Source: GCA-2861595 sp035526335 (GTDB lineage: Bacteria > Actinomycetota > Acidimicrobiia > Acidimicrobiales > GCA-2861595). Taken from it: a DNA stretch of 64,000 nt. Under the pieces are notes generated by a model. The model saw nothing but the letters and a program-made list of their open reading frames with translations. It ran no database searches and was not told the origin of the DNA. The translations under genes were made by a program, and so were the position numbers. The stretch is from contig DATLCN010000036.1 of assembly GCA_035526335.1 (NCBI GenBank), forward strand, positions 62,001 to 126,000, written 5' to 3'. Shown here in pieces: positions 39,328 to 48,587 of the stretch. The stretch's first letter is position 1. Every line of letters begins with the position of its first letter.

Positions 39328-42300
39328 TCAGCTTGTCGTCCCCGACCGGGCCTGGAACGGACGCGGCTCGTTCGTCACGGCCAGAAGGGTGGCTGGTTCG
39401 CGCCGCAACATCTGCACCAGGGCGTCGGCGGGGACGGGCTTGGCGAAGAGATAGCCCTGACCCAACTCGCACTTCCACCGGCGCAAGCTGTCGAGCTGCT
39501 CCTCCGTCTCGATCCCCTCGGCGACCATGTGCAGCCCGAGGGTATTCGCCAGCTCGACGACCGTCTTGGGCAGCACGGCATCACGAGAACCCGACGCGAT
39601 GCCGTCCACGAACTCCTTGTCCAGCTTCAACACGTCGATCGGGAGCTGCCGCAGATAGCTGAGGGATGAATAACCCGTGCCGAAATCGTCGATGGCCAAG
39701 CGCATGCCGAGGCCGCGCAGCTGGTTCAACACGGCGATCGTCGCCGCCGCGTCCTCCATGACCACGCTTTCGGTGATCTCGAGCGTCAGACGGCTCGGCG
39801 CGATACCCGAACGTTCAAGGGCGCCGCTGACGTCATCCACCAGGCCGGGTTGCTGTAGTTGCTTCTGGGAGAGATTGACGCTCATGCCCACCGGCCCCGC
39901 CGCCGACGAGAAGAGCTTGGCCGTCCGGCACGCCTCCTCGAGGACCCAGAGGCCGAGCGGCACGATGAGCCCCGTCTCCTCGGCCATCGGCATGAACTCG
40001 GCCGGAGCGATGATGCCGCGCTCCGGATGCATCCAGCGCACGAGCGCTTCCACCCCCACGATGCGCCTGGTGGCCAGGTCCACGATCGTCTGGTAGTAGA
40101 CGACGAAGTCGTCGTGGGCCAGAGCCCGCTGCAGCTCGGCGTTGAGGTCGAGCCGCTTGCGGACGGCGGCGTGCATGCCCGGCTCGAAGAGACGCCACAG
40201 GCCCTTCCCCTGGCTCTTGGCCAGGTACATGGCCAGATCGGCATTGCGAAGGAGCTCTTCAGGAGTGGTCTGGTCACCCTCTGCCATGGCGATGCCGACG
40301 CTGGCACCGACGAATATCTCCACACCGTCGACATCGAGAGGCTGGTGAAGGGTGGTGATGATCCGTTCGGCGAGGCCGATCGCCTCGTCCCTGTTCGTGT
40401 CCTCCAACAGCACGGCGAACTCGTCACCACCGAGCCTGGCCGTGGTGTCGGCGGGGCGCAGGCAGGTGGCGAGACGTTCGGCCACCGCCACCAGCACGGT
40501 GTCGCCGGCGGCGTGTCCGAGGCTGTCGTTGACCGTCTTGAAGTCGTCGACATCGAGGAACATGACGGCGAGGTGCTCGCCGGCGAGCTTCCGCCGGGCG
40601 AGAGCGTGGCGTACCCGGTCGCTCAGCAGGGCCCGGTTGGCCAGGCCCGTGAGGTCGTCGTGGAAGGCCTTGTGGGTCAGCTGGCTCTCGAAGCTCTTGC
40701 GCTCGCTCACGTCGCGCGCCGTCAGGACGATGCCGCCTACGTTCGTGTCGTACAGGAGGTTGTTGCTGACCATCTCCAGGTCGAGCCAGGCGCCGTCCCG
40801 CCTCCGCATCCGCACCTCGAACGGCGAGCTCATCCCTACGCGGAGAACGGAATCGTTGCAGAAGGTGACCAGGCGCGACGTGTCCTCCGGGTGCACCAGG
40901 TCGATGAGGCGGGTGCCGAGCATGTGGGACGGCTCGTAGCCCAGCACCTCCTCCACCGAGGGGGTCTGGTAACGCACGGTGGTGTCGGCATCGATGACCG
41001 TAATGACGTCGGAGGAGTTCTGGACCAGGGACCGGAAGCGGGTCTCGCTCTGCCGCACGTGCAGCGCTTCGGTGAGTGCAGCGCTCTCGAGGGCCAGGGT
41101 CAGCTGGGAGGAGAGGGTCTCGAGCCCGTTGGCCAGGCGGGCGTCCAGGGTGGACTCCGATGCGACCACGATGGCCATGCTGAGCGTGTCCTGCATCAGC
41201 ACCGGGACGACGAGGAGGTGGCCGGCGGGGGGCAGGCCCAGCCTCTGGCGGATGTCGCCATCGACCTCCTCCATGGACAGCGGGCCGAGAACGACCCCGG
41301 CTCCCGGATCGCTCAGGAGCTGCGGTATCTGCTCGGCCGAGAGGGTGGCACCGAGGACCGAGAGCGCCTGACCGCCGTGGGCGGCCACCACGGCGACCTC
41401 CTGCGAAGTGCATGACGCGATGCGCACGAGCACGCCGTCCTCGTCGGCCAGCTGGACGGCCGCGGCGAGCACCGCCTCGTGTATCTCTGTCCTGTCAGTG
41501 GCGGCAACGAGGGCGGCCGCCGCCTTACCGAAGGTGCGTTCACGATCGAGAGCCGCCGACAGTGTCGACATGAGGGTCGCCACGCGCCCGAGCACGAGCA
41601 GGAACAGCACGACGGATCCGACGGCGATCACGGGGATGTTGTCGTACTCTCCACGGGCCGCCTCCACGGCCAGGACCGCCGGCGCCGCCATCACCACGGT
41701 GCCCAGGACGAAGAGCCGGACGCGGCCGATCCGGGTATGGCCCGGCGGGGAGGGCTGGGCGAGGGTCCCCATTGACGGGTGAAGGGCAGCCACGCCCCAG
41801 AACAGGTAGAAGCCCATCCAGCCGGCGTCGAAAGGGGTGCCGAGGTCGAACGAGCCGGTGAGCTGAATGGCGGCGTAGGCGACATCGGCGGCCAGGAGCG
41901 ACAGGATGCTCAGCCCCATCAGATAGAAGGCCGGCCGGCGGGTGCCGCCGCCCACGGCGAGTCTGGCGGCGACAGCCAGGAGCAGGACGTCCATCAGGGG
42001 GTACGCCACCGAGATCATCCGGTCGAGGAGGGGTTGGCCGGGCGCCACGAATGACGGAACGAGCAGGTAGACCCATGAGAGCAGCCCCATTCCCGTGGCG
42101 ACGATGGCGGCGTCGATGAGGCTGGCCCTGTCCCTGCCGGGGTCGCGCCGGCGGATCAGCAGCATGAGGCCGGCTACCAGGAACGGGTAGCTCAACAGAT
42201 AGAAGGCGTCCGCCGGCGAGGGGAACGGCCGCTCCACGTGACGGACGAGTTTGTAGAAGTAGAAGAACCCGTCGCCCACGAGGAAGAGGGACAGCCCGAC

Positions 42301-42489
42301 GGCGAACAGGTACCAGGGGAGTGGCTGCTCTGGCCGGTGCCACCGGACTCCCACCAGCACGCCTCCCATGCCACAGACCGCGATCGTCAGGTAGATCGCC
42401 GCCCGCGGCCCGCCCAGGGGAACGAGGAAGTGGACTGAAGCCGCGAGGACCCCCAGCGTGGCCAGGATGATCCATGCCTGCCGTCTCAA
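39328..42489 (-). CDS. Membrane GGDEF-EAL protein with GAF- and PAS-like sensors
   Basis: A 1053-residue cyclic-di-GMP protein. Eight to nine N-terminal helices (about 1-310) are followed by a GAF-like region, a PAS domain (FRSLVQNSSDVITVIDAD, near 505-620), a GGDEF domain and an EAL domain. The GGDEF active site is ARLGGDEFAVLL with an RPAD inhibitory site five residues upstream; the EAL domain keeps GVEALVRWMHP and AIDDFGTGYSSLSYLRQLP. Both activities look possible. The TTG start at 42489 has AGAGGTGATA upstream; TATTCT on the minus strand (42534-42529) may be its -10. Confidence 0.92.
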   Translation of the reverse strand: MRRQAWIILATLGVLAASVHFLVPLGGPRAAIYLTIAVCGMGGVLVGVRWHRPEQPLPWYLFAVGLSLFLVGDGFFYFYKLVRHVERPFPSPADAFYLLSYPFLVAGLMLLIRRRDPGRDRASLIDAAIVATGMGLLSWVYLLVPSFVAPGQPLLDRMISVAYPLMDVLLLAVAARLAVGGGTRRPAFYLMGLSILSLLAADVAYAAIQLTGSFDLGTPFDAGWMGFYLFWGVAALHPSMGTLAQPSPPGHTRIGRVRLFVLGTVVMAAPAVLAVEAARGEYDNIPVIAVGSVVLFLLVLGRVATLMSTLSAALDRERTFGKAAAALVAATDRTEIHEAVLAAAVQLADEDGVLVRIASCTSQEVAVVAAHGGQALSVLGATLSAEQIPQLLSDPGAGVVLGPLSMEEVDGDIRQRLGLPPAGHLLVVPVLMQDTLSMAIVVASESTLDARLANGLETLSSQLTLALESAALTEALHVRQSETRFRSLVQNSSDVITVIDADTTVRYQTPSVEEVLGYEPSHMLGTRLIDLVHPEDTSRLVTFCNDSVLRVGMSSPFEVRMRRRDGAWLDLEMVSNNLLYDTNVGGIVLTARDVSERKSFESQLTHKAFHDDLTGLANRALLSDRVRHALARRKLAGEHLAVMFLDVDDFKTVNDSLGHAAGDTVLVAVAERLATCLRPADTTARLGGDEFAVLLEDTNRDEAIGLAERIITTLHQPLDVDGVEIFVGASVGIAMAEGDQTTPEELLRNADLAMYLAKSQGKGLWRLFEPGMHAAVRKRLDLNAELQRALAHDDFVVYYQTIVDLATRRIVGVEALVRWMHPERGIIAPAEFMPMAEETGLIVPLGLWVLEEACRTAKLFSSAAGPVGMSVNLSQKQLQQPGLVDDVSGALERSGIAPSRLTLEITESVVMEDAAATIAVLNQLRGLGMRLAIDDFGTGYSSLSYLRQLPIDVLKLDKEFVDGIASGSRDAVLPKTVVELANTLGLHMVAEGIETEEQLDSLRRWKCELGQGYLFAKPVPADALVQMLRREPATLLAVTNEPRPFQARSGTTS

Positions 42490-42703
42490 ATATCACCTCT
42501 GTGGTCGTTCGCCGCTCGGGGCGAAACAGAATATGGCGACAGTGGTTCTGGACCGGCGATAGGGCTCCGTTTTACGCCTTCATGACGCGCCTCGGTGGAG
42601 TGCTCCCTGCGTCAGCGGATCGGGCACGCTCCCTGCTGGAGCTTCCGGTTGATATGGGTCATTCTACCGCGCACGGGGCGCCGGCGCCTGCCGGCTGATT
42701 CCC

Positions 42704-43966
42704 CTACTGGTCGCGGACGGCCGCGAGGGTGGCCTTGACCGTGATGGTGCGGCCGCCGCGGACGAGGGTGAGGATGACCGTCTCGTCGGGACGATGGGAA
42801 CGGACGGCGGCTCCGAGGGTGGCGGCGCCGGCAATGGTCCTGTCACCCACGCTGGTGATGAGGTCGCCGGCGCGGATCCCGGCTCGGGCGGCGGGTGAGT
42901 CGGCGACCACATCGACCACCAGAGCCCCGCGGCTGCCGTCGGAGGGATCGTTGGTGCTGACCCCGAGGCGCCCCGTCCTCGCCGCGGTCGTGTTGCCCCT
43001 GAGCCGCTCCACCACGGGAGTGGCCTCGTCGATGGCGATGGCGAAGCCGATGTTCTCGGCTGCACGTCCGCCTCGTGAGGCGGCGACGGCGGTGTTGATG
43101 CCGATCACCTGTCCAACCGCGTTCACGAGAGGGCCGCCCGAGTTGCCCGAGCTGATCGACGCATCGGTCTGGATCAGCCCGGTCATGGCGTCGCCGCCGG
43201 TCTCGAGGGTGCGGTCCAGCGCGCTGACGATGCCGCGGGTCACGGTGGGGCCACCCTGGAGAGCGAGCGCGTTGCCGATGGCCACGACGTCGTCGCCGAC
43301 GGCCACCGCCGAGGAGGAGCCCAGCTCCGCCGCCGGAAGGCCGCTGGCCCCCGGGATCCGCAGGAGGGCGAGATCGGCGACCGTATCGACTCCGACCACC
43401 TCCACCTGCCGGGACTGGCCCTCGCCGGCGACGACGACCTGCACGCTGGAGGCTCCGTCGATCACGTGGGCGTTGGTCAGGATCTCTCCGCCGGCGCTGA
43501 GCAGGACGCCCGTGCCGGCGCCCCTCCCCCCCGCTCCCCCGTAGGAGGCCTGGATGGACACGACGGCGGGGCCGGCCTTGGCCACCACCGCGGCCACGTC
43601 GAGGGTGCGGCCGACGAGCTTGAGCGACCGGGCCGCGGCGTTGCCCGCCGGCGCCGGCGCGGAGGCCGGATTTCCGTCGAGTGCCCGGGTGACGACGGCT
43701 CCGGTCGATCCACTGAGCAGGGCGACCGCGACAAGCGCCGCAGCCCCCGCCAGGGGCCTCCTGGCAGTCGGGGGAGTGGAATCGGTGGCGGGATCCGGTG
43801 CGGCCGTCAGCGCCGGGGTCAGCACCTGCGCGGTCGGGTCATCGCCGGCCGGCGGGTCCGCCGGCGCGGTGCCCTCGGGTGACTCCTGTTCGAATGCCTC
43901 CCCCTCCGCCGGCACCGGCTCCGCCGGCAATACCGGATCCAGGTTCAACGATTCGACCTCAGGCAT
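42704..43966 (-). CDS. HtrA/DegP-like membrane-anchored serine protease
   Basis: A 420-residue S1C protease. A Pro/Glu-rich cytoplasmic N-terminus (about 1-68) is followed by a membrane helix (LAGAAALVAVALLSGSTGAV). The protease domain has the His in ILTNAHVIDG, Asp in VDTVADLALLRI and Ser in SISSGNSGGPLVN. One PDZ domain follows (about 330-420, ADSPAARAGIRAGDLITSVG). It should act outside the membrane in protein quality control. ATG 43966 overlaps the stop of the preceding gene by eight bases. Confidence 0.93.
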   Translation of the reverse strand: MPEVESLNLDPVLPAEPVPAEGEAFEQESPEGTAPADPPAGDDPTAQVLTPALTAAPDPATDSTPPTARRPLAGAAALVAVALLSGSTGAVVTRALDGNPASAPAPAGNAAARSLKLVGRTLDVAAVVAKAGPAVVSIQASYGGAGGRGAGTGVLLSAGGEILTNAHVIDGASSVQVVVAGEGQSRQVEVVGVDTVADLALLRIPGASGLPAAELGSSSAVAVGDDVVAIGNALALQGGPTVTRGIVSALDRTLETGGDAMTGLIQTDASISSGNSGGPLVNAVGQVIGINTAVAASRGGRAAENIGFAIAIDEATPVVERLRGNTTAARTGRLGVSTNDPSDGSRGALVVDVVADSPAARAGIRAGDLITSVGDRTIAGAATLGAAVRSHRPDETVILTLVRGGRTITVKATLAAVRDQ

Positions 43967-44699
43967 TGCCGTAAGCGGGAGCCGAGGTGGGGGCGGTGCC
44001 GTCAGGCGCAGGACCATCGACGCCTACGTCCCCGGCGGGGCCGTCGAGGCCACCGAAGTCACGGGGACCCTCACCGTCGGGCCCCGGGCCGGGGCGGAAG
44101 CCAGAGGCCCCGTCGGGGCCGGCGGGACCGCGGGGCCCATCGCCACCCTCGGGTCCGCCGTGGCCACGCCGGCCGTGCCGCCCGGGCCCGTCGCCGACGT
44201 GGTGCACGAGCGAGGTGATACGACCGTTCAGCCTCGCCAGCCGCTTGTCCGCCTCCGCCTGGGTCAGCTCGCCGGCGGCGACCTTCTCGGCGATCCTCTT
44301 CTTGGCGTCGGCGACGAGGGCGTCGATCACCTTCTGGACGTCGACGTCCTTGGACCCTGCGACCTGGGCGATGGACCTGCCCGAGCGCAGTGCGGTCGCC
44401 AGGTCGGCCTCACTGATGCCGATCGCCCCGGCCGCCACCGACAGCGCGACCTTTGCACCGGGGTGGTGTCCCCGGCCGGGGCCGGCGTGGCAGGCGCCCT
44501 CGGCCGGCTTGTCCGCAGGAGCGTCGGCCGAGTTGGGGCTGGAATCAGGGGTCGTGGTGGACGACGACCCGGTCTGGGCGCCGGCGATCCCCAGTCCGGC
44601 CACGACCATGGCCAGGGCGGCGCCGGCGGCGACGATGGTGGAGTTCAGCCGTCCGCGGGTGCGGGGGGAATCAAAAGGGGTGGTCTCGTTCGGTTCCAT
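43959..44699 (-). CDS. Exported protein with Gly/Pro-rich collagen-like tail
   Basis: A 246-residue protein. A membrane or signal helix (IVAAGAALAMVVAGLGIAGA) is followed by a Ser/Thr-rich stretch. A helical domain (AIGISEADLATALRSGRSIA, KVIDALVADAKKRIAEKVAA, ELTQAEADKRLARL) is of a kind common in actinobacterial secreted proteins of unknown role. A tail of about 70 residues follows, rich in GP, GG and DG (GDGPRGPAGPDGASGFRPGP). ATG 44699 with GGAGATGGAG upstream; the longer frame to 44783 lacks such a site. Co-transcribed with the protease, of which it could be a substrate or partner. Confidence 0.75.
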   Translation of the reverse strand: MEPNETTPFDSPRTRGRLNSTIVAAGAALAMVVAGLGIAGAQTGSSSTTTPDSSPNSADAPADKPAEGACHAGPGRGHHPGAKVALSVAAGAIGISEADLATALRSGRSIAQVAGSKDVDVQKVIDALVADAKKRIAEKVAAGELTQAEADKRLARLNGRITSLVHHVGDGPGRHGRRGHGGPEGGDGPRGPAGPDGASGFRPGPGPDGEGPRDFGGLDGPAGDVGVDGPAPDGTAPTSAPAYGNA

Positions 44700-44829
44700 G
44701 GCTCCATCTCCTCGGCGTACGGCTGGGCGCCGGTCCTCGGGGATGATTGTGCGGGCCCATCCTTGGAGCTTCCTGTGAATCACCTTCGGACTTCATGGGC
44801 CACGTCTGAACCGTGGCGGGCCCGACGGG

Positions 44830-45843
44830 TCAGATGAGCTGGAGGAGCAGCTCGGCGATCTGGATGGTGTTCAGGGCCGCCCCCTTGCGCAGATTGTCGC
44901 CGGACACGAAAAAGGCGAGACCGTTCTCCGCACCCTCGTCGCGGCGGATCCGGCCGACGTGGCACGGGTCGGCGCCGACGGCGGCCAGCGGATTGGGCAC
45001 GTCGACCAACTCGACGCCGGGCGCCGAGGCGAGCAACTCCCGCGCACGCTCCACGGAAAGGGGCCGCTCGAACTCTGCGTTGATGCTCAACGAATGGCCG
45101 GTGAACACGGGCACCCGCACGCAGGTGGCGGAAACCGCCAGGTCCGGGATCCCGAGGATCTTGCGGCTCTCGTCCCGCAGCTTGTGCTCCTCCACCGTCT
45201 CGTCGTCCACGATGGCGCCGGCGAGGGGCAGCACGTTGAAGGCGATCGGCACGGGGTACACCGACGGCGGCGGGAAGTCCACGGCATCGCCGTGGAAGGC
45301 GAGGCCGGCGGCTCCGTCGGCCACCTTGCGGACCTGGAGGTCCAACTCGCCCACGGCCGCTCGACCACCACCGGAGACGGCCTGGTAGGTGGAGGCGACC
45401 AGGCGCTTCAGCCCCGCCTCGTCGTGGAGGACCTTGAGGGCGGGCATGGCGATCATGGTCGTGCAGTTCGGGTTGGCCACGATCCCCCTGGGGATCGAGG
45501 CCAGCGCCCCTGCGTTGACCTCGGCCACCACCAGGGGAACCTGCGGATCGGCGCGCCACGCCGAGGAGTTGTCGACCACCACGGCGCCGGCGCCGGCGAC
45601 CAGCGGGGCATAACGACGGGAGGCCGTGGCTCCGTTGGAGAACAGGGCGATGTCGATGCCCGAGAAGTCGGCACCCTCGGTGTCCTCCACGGTGACCTCT
45701 CCATCGCCCCACGCAAGCGGCAGTCCGGCGGAGCGGGCGGAGGCGAAGAAACGGACCTCGTCGGCTGGGAACCGGCGCTCGGCGAGGATCGCCCGCATCA
45801 CATCACCCACCTGCCCGGTGGCCCCGAAAACGGCAATTCGCAC
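44830..45843 (-). CDS. asd: Aspartate-semialdehyde dehydrogenase
   Basis: Converts L-4-aspartyl phosphate to aspartate semialdehyde with NADPH, for lysine/diaminopimelate, threonine and methionine. It is 337 residues: NADP loop VFGATGQVGDVM, catalytic Cys in ANPNCTTMIAMPAL, substrate-binding TYQAVSGGGRAAVGEL and CVRVPVFTGHSLSINAEF. GTG 45843 lies 34 bases after the lysC stop, so both enzymes of the first two steps are made together. Confidence 0.96.
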   Translation of the reverse strand: MRIAVFGATGQVGDVMRAILAERRFPADEVRFFASARSAGLPLAWGDGEVTVEDTEGADFSGIDIALFSNGATASRRYAPLVAGAGAVVVDNSSAWRADPQVPLVVAEVNAGALASIPRGIVANPNCTTMIAMPALKVLHDEAGLKRLVASTYQAVSGGGRAAVGELDLQVRKVADGAAGLAFHGDAVDFPPPSVYPVPIAFNVLPLAGAIVDDETVEEHKLRDESRKILGIPDLAVSATCVRVPVFTGHSLSINAEFERPLSVERARELLASAPGVELVDVPNPLAAVGADPCHVGRIRRDEGAENGLAFFVSGDNLRKGAALNTIQIAELLLQLI

Positions 45844-45877
45844 AAGCCCATGTTAGGAGGCCCCGGGATGACCGCCC

Positions 45878-47122
45878 TCAGGAGAGGCCGAAGGCCGCAT
45901 GCAGGGTCTGCACGGCCCGCTCGACCACCGCCGCCCGCACGACGCAGGAGATGCGGATGGGCGAGGTCGAGATCATCTCGATGTTGATCCCCTCGGCGGC
46001 CAGCGCCTCGAACATGGTGGCCGTCACCCCCGGATGGGTCTTCATGCCGGCGCCGACGAGCGAGACGGTGGCGATCTCGCGGTCAGCCAGGACCTCGGCG
46101 GCCTCGAGCTCGCCGGCGTGGGCCTGGCAGGCGGCCAGGGCGACCGTGAGATCGGCCTTGGGAACGGTGAAGGAGATGTCGGTGGTACCGCCAGCCGACA
46201 CGTTCTGGACGATCATGTCGACGTTCACGTGCTCGTCGGCCAGCGATCGCAGGAGGCGGGCGGCGATACCAGGGCGGTCGGGGACGCGCGTCACGGTCAG
46301 CTTCGCCTCGGAGGTGTCGTGGGCGATGGCCGACACGATGGGTCGCTCCATGTGGGGGTCCTCCGGCTGTTCGGCGGTGGCCTCCGCCTGGTCGGCCGAC
46401 ACTACCCACGTGCCCGGCTCCCAGGTGAAGCTCGAGCGCACGTGCAGGCGCACGCCGTGGTTGCGGGCGTATTCGACCGACCGGATCTCCGGCTTCGGGC
46501 AGCCGCTGGCGCACATCTCGAGAAGCTCCTCGAAGACCATCTCCCCCACCCGGTGGGCGCTGGGCACGAGCCTCGGGTCGGCGGTGTAGACGCCCGACAC
46601 GTCGGTGTATATCTCGCACACCTCCGCCCCCAGTTCGTGGGCCAGGGCCACCGCGGTTGTGTCGGAACCGCCCCGGCCGAGAAAGGTGATCTCGCGGTTC
46701 TCTGACACGCCCTGGGCTCCGGCCACCACCGGGACCTGGCCGGCAGCCAGCGCGTCGCGGATCCGGTCGGCCCGTACCGCGAGGATCATTGCCCGGGTGT
46801 GGTTGCCGTCGGTGATGAAGCCGGCCTGACTGCCGGTGAACGACGCCGCCGGGCAGCCGAGGTCGGACAGGGCCATGCACAGCAGCGCCATGGTCTTGCG
46901 CTCGCCGGCGGTGATGAGCATGTCGAGCTCACGCCCGGGTCGGGTGATCGACACCTCGTTGGCCAGGCGCAGCAGCTCGTCGGTCTCCTTGGCCATGGCG
47001 CTCACGACCACGACCACCTCGTTGCCGTTGCGGCGGGTGCGGGCGACGTGGTCCGCCACCGACCGGATGCGGTCGGCGTCGGCCACGGAGGTGCCACCGA
47101 ACTTCTGGACGAGCAGGGGCAC
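45878..47122 (-). CDS. lysC: Aspartokinase
   Basis: Phosphorylates aspartate with ATP, the first step of the aspartate pathway. It is 414 residues: LVQKFGGTSVADADRI, VSAMAKETDELL, FLGRGGSDTTAVALAHELGA and YTDVSGVYTADPRLVP in the kinase domain, and two ACT domains from about 265 that should give feedback control by Lys/Thr. GTG 47122 begins the conserved VPLLVQKFGG. TACGCT at 47136-47131 on the minus strand places a likely transcription start at or next to this codon. The open frame to 47176 overlaps the divergent gene. Confidence 0.94.
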   Translation of the reverse strand: MPLLVQKFGGTSVADADRIRSVADHVARTRRNGNEVVVVVSAMAKETDELLRLANEVSITRPGRELDMLITAGERKTMALLCMALSDLGCPAASFTGSQAGFITDGNHTRAMILAVRADRIRDALAAGQVPVVAGAQGVSENREITFLGRGGSDTTAVALAHELGAEVCEIYTDVSGVYTADPRLVPSAHRVGEMVFEELLEMCASGCPKPEIRSVEYARNHGVRLHVRSSFTWEPGTWVVSADQAEATAEQPEDPHMERPIVSAIAHDTSEAKLTVTRVPDRPGIAARLLRSLADEHVNVDMIVQNVSAGGTTDISFTVPKADLTVALAACQAHAGELEAAEVLADREIATVSLVGAGMKTHPGVTATMFEALAAEGINIEMISTSPIRISCVVRAAVVERAVQTLHAAFGLS

Positions 47123-47130
47123 GGGCTCGG

Positions 47131-47161
47131 AGCGTACCGGGACGACCCGCTCCACTACCTT
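47131..47161. promoter_or_regulatory. Divergent -10 elements for lysC and cyclophilin gene
   Basis: TACGCT (minus strand, 47136-47131) and TACCTT (plus strand, 47156-47161) each end eight bases before a GTG start (47122 and 47170). Both mRNAs would be leaderless or nearly so, and the two promoters would overlap within about 50 bp. -35 elements are not evident. Confidence 0.4.
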
Positions 47162-47169
47162 GGCCCCTC

Positions 47170-47979
47170 GTGCCAAACCAGAAGCGACAGCGGAAGAAGC
47201 AGGGACGGCAGGCCCGGCTCCAAGAGATCAGAGCTCAGCAGCAGCGGGCGGCCCGGAGGCGGAAGGTGATCTTCGGTGCCGGGGTCGCCGGCTTCGTCGT
47301 CCTGATGGCGATCCTCTTCAGCAGGGGCGACTCCAGCAAGGCGAAGAAGGTCGCGGCCAACGACACGACCAGCACCACCGCGGCCGGAGCCACATCCACC
47401 ACGGGCCCCGGCGACCCGAAGGTCTCTTCCGCCGCCTGCCCCGCGGCCGACGGCAGCGCCGAGAAGAAGATCAGCTTCGAGGCGGCCCCGCCGATGTGCA
47501 TCGAACCGGCCAAGTCCTACACGGCCAGGGTGGAGACCGATGCCGGCGCCTTCACCGTCGTCTTCGACGCCAAGAAGGCGCCAAACACGGTGAACAACTT
47601 CGTCTTCCTGGCCCGCCACCACTTCTACGACGGCGTCCCGTTCCACCGTGTCATCCCCGGATTCGTGGTTCAGGGAGGAGACGCCGAGAAGGGCAACGGC
47701 ACCGGTGGGCCGGGATACACGTTCGCCGACGAGCTGCCCAAGGCCGGCGAGTATGAGATCGGCAGCCTGGCCATGGCCAACTCAGGACCGAACACCAACG
47801 GCAGCCAGTTTTTCGTGATCACGGGGCCTCAGGGTTCGGGACTGCCCCCGAAGTACTCGCTGTTCGCCAGGGTCTCCGAGGGTCTCGACGTGGTCAAGAA
47901 GATCGAGGCGGACGGCACCCAGGAGGGAACGCCGAAGGTCGTCCACAAGATGACCAAGATCACCATCAGCGAGAAGTAG
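47170..47979 (+). CDS. Membrane-anchored cyclophilin-type peptidyl-prolyl isomerase
   Basis: A 269-residue protein. A strongly basic, coiled N-terminus (about 1-32) precedes a helix (VIFGAGVAGFVVLMAILF), a Ser/Thr-rich linker and a cyclophilin domain from about 110: YDGVPFHRVIPGFVVQGGD (catalytic Arg region), GSLAMANSGPNTNGSQFF and KYSLFARVSEGLDVV. It should act outside the membrane on exported proteins. GTG start with a near-leaderless promoter. Confidence 0.92.
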   Translation: MPNQKRQRKKQGRQARLQEIRAQQQRAARRRKVIFGAGVAGFVVLMAILFSRGDSSKAKKVAANDTTSTTAAGATSTTGPGDPKVSSAACPAADGSAEKKISFEAAPPMCIEPAKSYTARVETDAGAFTVVFDAKKAPNTVNNFVFLARHHFYDGVPFHRVIPGFVVQGGDAEKGNGTGGPGYTFADELPKAGEYEIGSLAMANSGPNTNGSQFFVITGPQGSGLPPKYSLFARVSEGLDVVKKIEADGTQEGTPKVVHKMTKITISEK

Positions 47980-47992
47980 AAGGAGCCTGCGA

Positions 47993-48553
47993 ATGCCCAC
48001 AGACTGCCCGGCCGCCGACGGCTCCAGCCCGAAGAAACAACGCTTCGACGGGCCGCCTCCGATGTGCATAGACCCCGCGAAGCGCTACACCGCCGAGATG
48101 GCGACGACCAAGGGGTCGATGGTCATCGCCCTCGATGCCGGCGCCGCCCCGAACACGGTGAACAACTTCGTGGTGCTGGCCCGCTACCACTACTTCGACG
48201 GCGTCGGCTTCCACCGGATCATCCCCGGGTTCATGGCCCAGGGCGGTGATCCCGAAGGCTCGGGTCGGGGTGGACCCGGCTACAAGTTCGCCGACGAGCT
48301 GCCCAAGCCCGGTCGCTACGAAGTCGGCTCGATCGCCATGGCCAACGCGGGCCCGAACACCAATGGCAGCCAGTTCTTCATCGTGAGCGGCCCATCCGGC
48401 GTCGGCCTGCCGCCTCAGTATTCGCTCTTCGGCAAGGTCGTGAAGGGCCTCGAAGTGCTGGCCGCCATCGACGCCGTCGGGTCGCCCGGCGCCGGTACTC
48501 CGAAGGAGCCGGTGGTCATCTCGTCGGTGTCGATCACCGAGTCCGACGACTGA
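47993..48553 (+). CDS. Cyclophilin-type peptidyl-prolyl isomerase, soluble paralogue
   Basis: A 186-residue protein that begins with the same CPAADGS motif as the upstream protein and continues with FDGVGFHRIIPGFMAQGGD and GSIAMANAGPNTNGSQFF. It lacks the helix and linker, so it is probably cytoplasmic. The shared segments and 13-bp spacing show a tandem duplication. ATG start with AAGGAG upstream. Confidence 0.92.
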   Translation: MPTDCPAADGSSPKKQRFDGPPPMCIDPAKRYTAEMATTKGSMVIALDAGAAPNTVNNFVVLARYHYFDGVGFHRIIPGFMAQGGDPEGSGRGGPGYKFADELPKPGRYEVGSIAMANAGPNTNGSQFFIVSGPSGVGLPPQYSLFGKVVKGLEVLAAIDAVGSPGAGTPKEPVVISSVSITESDD

Positions 48554-48587
48554 GCGGCCCCTGGGTGCAGCCCGGTGGAACTACGGA

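Noticed and set aside
39859..41415. 518-codon plus-strand frame opposite the GGDEF-EAL gene
   Set aside because: Antisense shadow; the minus strand carries intact GGDEF and EAL motifs in the same stretch.
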